DNA of 9,405 nucleotides from Nitrospiria bacterium (GTDB lineage: Bacteria; Nitrospirota; CAKKRA01; 9FT-COMBO-42-15), in the NCBI GenBank assembly GCA_919902475.1, contig CAKKRA010000223.1:1-9405 (forward strand), read 5' to 3'. Numbering within the stretch: position 1 is the stretch's first letter; the number at the start of each line of letters is the position of its first letter. Both the position numbers and the translations under genes were made by a program. Below the pieces are notes generated by a model. It was not told where the DNA came from. It did no database searches and saw only the letters and a program-made list of their open reading frames with translations. Of this stretch, positions 6,359-9,405 are shown piece after piece.

Positions 6359-7842
6359 GCAAATATAGGATATTTGTCAGCGCCAACCAGAGAGAGCTTA
6401 AAGAAGAAAGATTTGCAGTAAAAGATATAATAACCAGCAGCCAAACCTTGAAAGAGTTATTCGATGTTTTTCTTTTTGAAGATTTGCCAGCAAAGGGCAA
6501 ACCGCCTGCTTCAACCTATCTCAAACAGGTAGATAATAGCGATATTTATATTGGGATTATTGGCAATGAATACGGGATTAAAGGCAAAGACGGTATTTCT
6601 GCAACGGAAAGGGAATTCAGACATTTTATTAAGCCAAAACGTCAGAGGGAAAGCATCATCTTTATTAAAGGCAGAGATGATTCCAAAAGGGACAAAGATA
6701 CGCAGAGGTTCATTAAGATGGTTAAAGACTCTTTTGTCTACAAACGCTTTACTAATACCGATGAATTAAAATCACAAGTTCTTAACAGCCTTATCTCTTA
6801 TCTTGACGATAAAAGAATATTAAACAGAACTCCTTTTGACCAGACACTCCGTCATGAAGCAGAATACAAAACAATAGCTGAAAATGAGGTAAAAGATTTC
6901 TTAGAAAACAGGGCAGTAAAGCTCAAGGTTGATGTCCCGAAGATTTCTATAAAAGATTTTCTTATAAAAACCTTAAAGGTAGTAAAAGAAGAAGACGGCA
7001 AACTTAAACCGACCAATGCCTGCTTGCTTTTCTTTGGGAAAAATCCTACCGAATATATCCCTCAGAATGAAATAAGGATTGCACGCTTTAGAGGCGTCAC
7101 ACGAACTGAATTTATTGACTCAAAAGAAATTAAAGGACCGATTTATAAAATGCTTGACGAGGTTGAATTATTTTTTAAAAGGAATACTCGCTTGGCAAGC
7201 AAGGTTGTTGAATTCAAACGGGTTGATATACCTGAATATCCCTATGAGGCGATAAGAGAGGCTGTTATCAATGCCATTGCCCATAGAGATTATACATATC
7301 GCTGGTCGCCAATCATGTTTTCCATATTTGATGACAGGATAGAGGTAAGCAGCCCGGGCAGTCTTCTGCCGGGTCTGAATATCAGAAGTTTAGAAGGCCA
7401 TCACGCCACGAGGAATAAGATAATCTGTGACATATTCCATGAGACAAAGGATATGGAGAAATTCGGCACAGGCATCGGCAAGATGAAAAGACTTTTGAAG
7501 GAACACGGATTATCAAAGCCTGAATTCAAGGAGGAAGGGGATTTCTTTGTGGTAAAGTTTTATGGGCCAGGAGACAAGATTTTAGACTTAGTTCCCAGCA
7601 TACCCAAGGAGAGACAGGTAGACCTGAGGGAATTGGGATTAAATAATAGACAAATAGATGCGCTGAGCTTGATGGTGAATGAGAAAAAGACATTTACTAT
7701 TAGTCAATACATCAGAAAATTTAATGTAACTGATAAAACAGCAAGAATGGATATTGGTGGACTTATTTCAAAAAACTTTATAGAAAAGATTGGCCAGACT
7801 AAAGGAGCTTATTTTAGAGCTAAAACTGAATTACCGAAATAA
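6355..7842 (+). CDS. DUF4062 / Schlafen-RecG-like GHKL ATPase / winged-helix protein
   Basis: 495 residues. Residues 1-150 are a DUF4062 domain: YRIFVSANQRELKEERFAVK, then VFLFEDLPA, SDIYIGIIGNEYG and SATEREF, with Rossmann-like strands. Residues about 200-405 match the post-AlbA part of the RecG-like/Schlafen-like regulator family: GKLKPTNACLLFFGKNP (215-231), RIARFRGVTRTEFID (241-255), the GHKL-type N-box region YEAIREAVINAIAHRDY (297-313), IEVSSPGSLLPG (329-340) and FGTGIGKM (370-377). Residues 428-488 are a winged helix (LNNRQIDAL...TARMDIGGLISKNFIEKIG). Family knowledge suggests a DNA-binding regulator or conflict-related protein. The AlbA_2 domain that usually precedes the GHKL region seems absent, with DUF4062 in its place. 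ATGA overlap with the upstream small frame and AAGAGG 11 bases before the ATG suggest operon expression with nadC. Its last codons are the first word of the 7830-8103 array. Confidence 0.85.
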   Translation: MSKYRIFVSANQRELKEERFAVKDIITSSQTLKELFDVFLFEDLPAKGKPPASTYLKQVDNSDIYIGIIGNEYGIKGKDGISATEREFRHFIKPKRQRESIIFIKGRDDSKRDKDTQRFIKMVKDSFVYKRFTNTDELKSQVLNSLISYLDDKRILNRTPFDQTLRHEAEYKTIAENEVKDFLENRAVKLKVDVPKISIKDFLIKTLKVVKEEDGKLKPTNACLLFFGKNPTEYIPQNEIRIARFRGVTRTEFIDSKEIKGPIYKMLDEVELFFKRNTRLASKVVEFKRVDIPEYPYEAIREAVINAIAHRDYTYRWSPIMFSIFDDRIEVSSPGSLLPGLNIRSLEGHHATRNKIICDIFHETKDMEKFGTGIGKMKRLLKEHGLSKPEFKEEGDFFVVKFYGPGDKILDLVPSIPKERQVDLRELGLNNRQIDALSLMVNEKKTFTISQYIRKFNVTDKTARMDIGGLISKNFIEKIGQTKGAYFRAKTELPK

Positions 7843-8103
7843 GTGAAAAATTACCGAAATAATTACCGAAATAAAAATGGCGGAATTTATGGCGGAAATA
7901 TCCTTTGAAAGGATTACACGATTATTGGTAAAATTGCACGATTTACTACATGAATACTAAAAAATGGCGCACAAATCTGAAATATGGCGCATAAAATGGC
8001 TTGAAAATTTAAAGTTTGGCTCGTTTCGTGGCTCGAATTAGAATGTCCCTAAAAGGTGAAAAATGTACCTAAAAATGTCCCAAATAAAAAACTCCGAACT
8101 CCG
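7830..8103 (+). repeat. Array of 12-base words repeated at fixed +20 and +32 offsets
   Basis: Word A, ATTACCGAAATA, is exact at 7830, 7850 and 7862. Word E, ATGGCGGAATTT/ATGGCGGAAATA, is at 7877 and 7889. TCCTTTGAAAGG fills 7901. Word B, ATTACACGATTA, is at 7913, with ATTGCACGATTT at 7933 and a weak copy at 7945. Word C, ATGGCGCACAAA, is at 7964, with ATGGCGCATAAA at 7984 and ATGGCTTGAAAA at 7996. The latter starts word C', with TTGGCTCGTTTC at 8016 and GTGGCTCGAATT at 8028. Word D, ATGTCCCTAAAA, is at 8043, with ATGTACCTAAAA at 8063 and ATGTCCCAAATA at 8075. AACTCCG is doubled at 8090-8103. Each triplet is word12-spacer8-word12-word12; the 8-base spacers are AGTGAAAA, TTGGTAAA, TCTGAAAT, TTTAAAGT and GGTGAAAA. 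The 20-base step changes the reading frame, and all frames carry stops, so the array as a whole is not one coding repeat. This holds the whole 7843-8155 gene gap except the methyltransferase leader. Confidence 0.8.
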
Positions 8104-8123
8104 TGAGTATGGAGATAGCTAAC

Positions 8124-8137
8124 CTGCCTCTCGGCAG
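8124..8137 (+). promoter_or_regulatory. Leader hairpin before the methyltransferase gene
   Basis: CTGCC-TCTC-GGCAG is a perfect 5-bp stem with a four-base loop, ending four bases before the ribosome site GGAGG (8142-8146), which is nine bases from the ATG at 8156. Two CTCC copies (8092-8095, 8099-8102) and two GGAG copies (8111-8114, 8142-8145) allow alternative pairings that could cover or free the ribosome site. I do not recognise a known riboswitch consensus. Confidence 0.4.
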
Positions 8138-8155
8138 ACATGGAGGTAAAAGAAG

Positions 8156-8845
8156 ATGAACCCAAAGTTTCTTGCTAAAAAACTGATAGCTCTTTTTCTT
8201 ATATTATTTCTTGCATATCCAGCAACAGTATGCGCAGGGGAGCAAAAACATCAGCAACCCCATGCCCAACAGCAGTTCAATGACATACAGAAATGGGCAG
8301 ATATATTTGAGTCCCCTGACAGGGCTGAATGGCAGAAGCCTGATGAGGTAGTGCAAAAGATGAATCTGAAATCAGGAGATGTTGTTGCAGATATCGGCGC
8401 AGGTACTGGATACTTCACAAGGCTCTTTGCCAAGGCTGTTGGCCCTCAGGGCAGGGCTATTGGCCTTGATATAGAGGCTTCTATGGCAGAGTATATGAAA
8501 GAGGATGCGCGCAAGCTAAGCTTAAAGAATTATGAGGCCAGGGTTGTTAAGCCGGATGACCCTGAATTGGCAGCCAAGTCTGTTGATGTCATATTTATAT
8601 GCGATACATACCATCATATTGAAGACAGGTTGAACTATTTAAAGAGGCTCACCGCTGCGCTAAAGCCCAATGGCAGGATTGTTATTGTGGACTTTTACAA
8701 AAAGCCCCTCCCAGTCGGCCCGCGCTCATCGGCGCACAAGATATCAAAGGAAGAGGTAAAAAAGGAGTTCCAGAAAGCAGGCTACCGGCTCATCAGGTCG
8801 CTGGACTTCTTGCCATATCAGTATTTTCTGGAGTTTGCTTTGTAA
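8156..8845 (+). CDS. Exported class I SAM-dependent methyltransferase
   Basis: 229 residues. The N-terminus is a clear signal peptide: basic KFLAKK, hydrophobic LIALFLILFLAY (about 10-21), and likely cleavage after VCA (residue 27). A His/Gln-rich linker (KHQQPHAQQQ) follows, then IFESPDRAEWQKPDEVV, a segment seen in this methyltransferase group. The SAM-binding fold has motif I VADIGAGTGYFT (77-88), the acidic end of strand 2 in GLDIE (103-107), and motif IV-like CDTYHHIED (149-157), followed by LKPNGRIVIVDF (169-180). The substrate is unknown. The lipobox alternative (ATVC) is poor. The paradox is location: SAM is cytosolic, yet the leader looks exportable. It may instead be a membrane-tethered enzyme. 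A good ribosome site (GGAGG) supports the start. It appears to be transcribed alone; no terminator is obvious after it. Confidence 0.88.
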   Translation: MNPKFLAKKLIALFLILFLAYPATVCAGEQKHQQPHAQQQFNDIQKWADIFESPDRAEWQKPDEVVQKMNLKSGDVVADIGAGTGYFTRLFAKAVGPQGRAIGLDIEASMAEYMKEDARKLSLKNYEARVVKPDDPELAAKSVDVIFICDTYHHIEDRLNYLKRLTAALKPNGRIVIVDFYKKPLPVGPRSSAHKISKEEVKKEFQKAGYRLIRSLDFLPYQYFLEFAL

Positions 8846-8872
8846 GAGGGCTGGTAGGGATGTGAAACTTTA

Positions 8873-8900
8873 TTGCCTTTGACCCAGATTTTACTATAAT
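8873..8900 (+). promoter_or_regulatory. Weak candidate promoter pointing into the HEPN gene (antisense)
   Basis: TTGCCT (8873-8878), 16 bases, then a perfect TATAAT (8895-8900) on the plus strand. Transcription would run against the 3' end of the HEPN gene. The -35 is poor and the spacer is A+T-rich, so chance occurrence is likely. Confidence 0.2.
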
Positions 8901-8913
8901 TTTGATATTATTG

Positions 8914-9306
8914 TTAAGAAAGATATTTTAAAACAGCCTCAACAAAATAGACTGCATTATTCAAAGTCTCTTCAGCCTTTTCTTTTGAGATTGGCTTAAA
9001 GGTTTTATAATCAGAAACCTGCCTCAGCTCAAACGCCTTATGAAAAGACTTTGAAAGTTCTTTATTAAGTGCGCCCTTTAAAACAAATTCAGTGTCAAAT
9101 AAACTGATTACGCCTGTATGCTTTGATGGAACCTTTCCAATTCTTTGCAGAAGGGCAAGGGCTGCATAGAACATTGCATAGTAAGCCCTGTTTACAATGC
9201 TTTGCGGACTGCGATTCCCATCCAAAAGAAATTTTGCGTCATTAAGGGCGGTTTGTGCCTGTTCTATACGGTATTTTATAAGGGTGGCTATTTCATCGTC
9301 TTTCAA
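8914..9306 (-). CDS. HEPN-domain protein of a HEPN/MNT pair
   Basis: 130 residues, all-helical, of the UPF0332/HEPN type: an N-terminal helix EIATLIKYRIEQAQTALNDA, the signature SIVNRAYYAMFYAALALLQR (36-55), the SKHTGV loop (61-66) and the C-terminal LRQVSDYKTF region with following helices. HEPN proteins often act as RNases or as partners of MNT nucleotidyltransferases in toxin-antitoxin modules. The usual RNase pattern is Arg followed by His 5-7 residues on (Rx4-6H); here Arg40 is followed by Tyr47 where related proteins can have His, so RNase activity is doubtful. The start is TTG at 9306, overlapping the upstream stop as TTGA, with GGAAGGGG seven bases before it. This tight coupling and gene order (MNT then HEPN) fit the module. 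A toxin role is inferred, not shown. Confidence 0.85.
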   Translation of the reverse strand: MKDDEIATLIKYRIEQAQTALNDAKFLLDGNRSPQSIVNRAYYAMFYAALALLQRIGKVPSKHTGVISLFDTEFVLKGALNKELSKSFHKAFELRQVSDYKTFKPISKEKAEETLNNAVYFVEAVLKYLS

Positions 9307-9404
9307 ATAGGAACCCCTTCCATTTCAACAGCCTTTGCAAGCAAGGAATAACGTTCAGGGCTGTTTTCCCATTCATCTTTTGAAAAAACAACCGGAACTA
9401 CCAC
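9303..9404 (-). CDS. MNT-type nucleotidyltransferase, 3' end only
   Basis: The minus-strand frame enters at the window edge and gives 33 residues before TGA (9305-9303): VVVPVVFSKDEWENSPER, then YSLLAKAVEMEGVPI. The pattern of a hydrophobic strand, a charged loop, and a helix ending in Glu-Gly-hydrophobic-Pro is the usual C-terminal end of small MNT-fold nucleotidyltransferases, where the last Asp-bearing strand leads to a helix ending in EGxxL/I. The catalytic GSxxxG and DxD residues would lie outside the window. The call rests mainly on this tail plus the immediately overlapping HEPN gene. Confidence 0.65.
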   Translation of the reverse strand: MVVPVVFSKDEWENSPERYSLLAKAVEMEGVPI

Positions 9405-9405
9405 A

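Noticed and set aside
7901..7913. TCCTTT-G-AAAGGA palindrome as a terminator of the DUF4062 gene
   Set aside because: The stem is A+T-rich with a one-base centre that cannot form a proper loop, and no T-run follows.
7830..8103. CRISPR array or plasmid-type iterons
   Set aside because: Repeat words are only 12 bases and differ from set to set. Gaps are 0, 3, 7 or 8 bases with no unique spacers, and no cas or replication gene is in view.
8090..8155. SAM riboswitch before the methyltransferase
   Set aside because: The conserved cores of the SAM-I, SAM-II and SAM-IV classes are not visible, and the leader is too short for SAM-I.

Overview
This looks like a chromosomal segment of an anaerobic or facultative Gram-negative bacterium with a moderately A+T-rich genome. 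Arg is often AGG/AGA and Ile often ATA. Signs of a Gram-negative are two proteins with N-terminal export signals and a sequence matching the sigma-54 -24/-12 promoter form. A Nitrospirota-like or deltaproteobacterial-type lineage would fit the gene style, but nothing here fixes the taxonomy.

Layout, left to right. (1) The 3' end of an old-yellow-enzyme family flavin oxidoreductase with a C-terminal Cys cluster. (2) A visibly more A+T-rich gene for a membrane-anchored protein with helical repeats and a pentapeptide-repeat domain. (3) A spacer with a GC-rich hairpin and a promoter that fits both sigma-54 and extended -10 sigma-70, then a small exported protein of unknown function. (4) A spacer with a C-rich dispersed-repeat-like hairpin. 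(5) A tightly packed run: valS (valyl-tRNA synthetase), nadC (quinolinate phosphoribosyltransferase; ATGA overlap), a possible 40-codon ORF, and a 495-residue regulator-like protein (DUF4062 + Schlafen/RecG-type GHKL ATPase region + winged helix). (6) About 270 bp of unusual short-word repeats starting inside the last codons of that protein. (7) An exported class I SAM-dependent methyltransferase with a structured leader. (8) On the minus strand, a HEPN protein preceded by the 3' end of its MNT nucleotidyltransferase partner, a toxin-antitoxin-type pair cut by the window edge.

valS and nadC are housekeeping genes for translation and NAD synthesis. The overlaps downstream of them (TTGA, then ATGA) suggest the DUF4062 protein is translated from the same message. 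The pentapeptide, DUF4062/GHKL and HEPN/MNT genes are of types often found in accessory or conflict-related gene sets.

The most unusual object is at 7830-8103. Twelve-base words recur at fixed offsets of +20 and +32, a word12-spacer8-word12-word12 layout. This is exact for one word and progressively weaker for three or four others, each set built on a different word. I do not recognise this as a CRISPR, iteron array, riboswitch or normal coding repeat.
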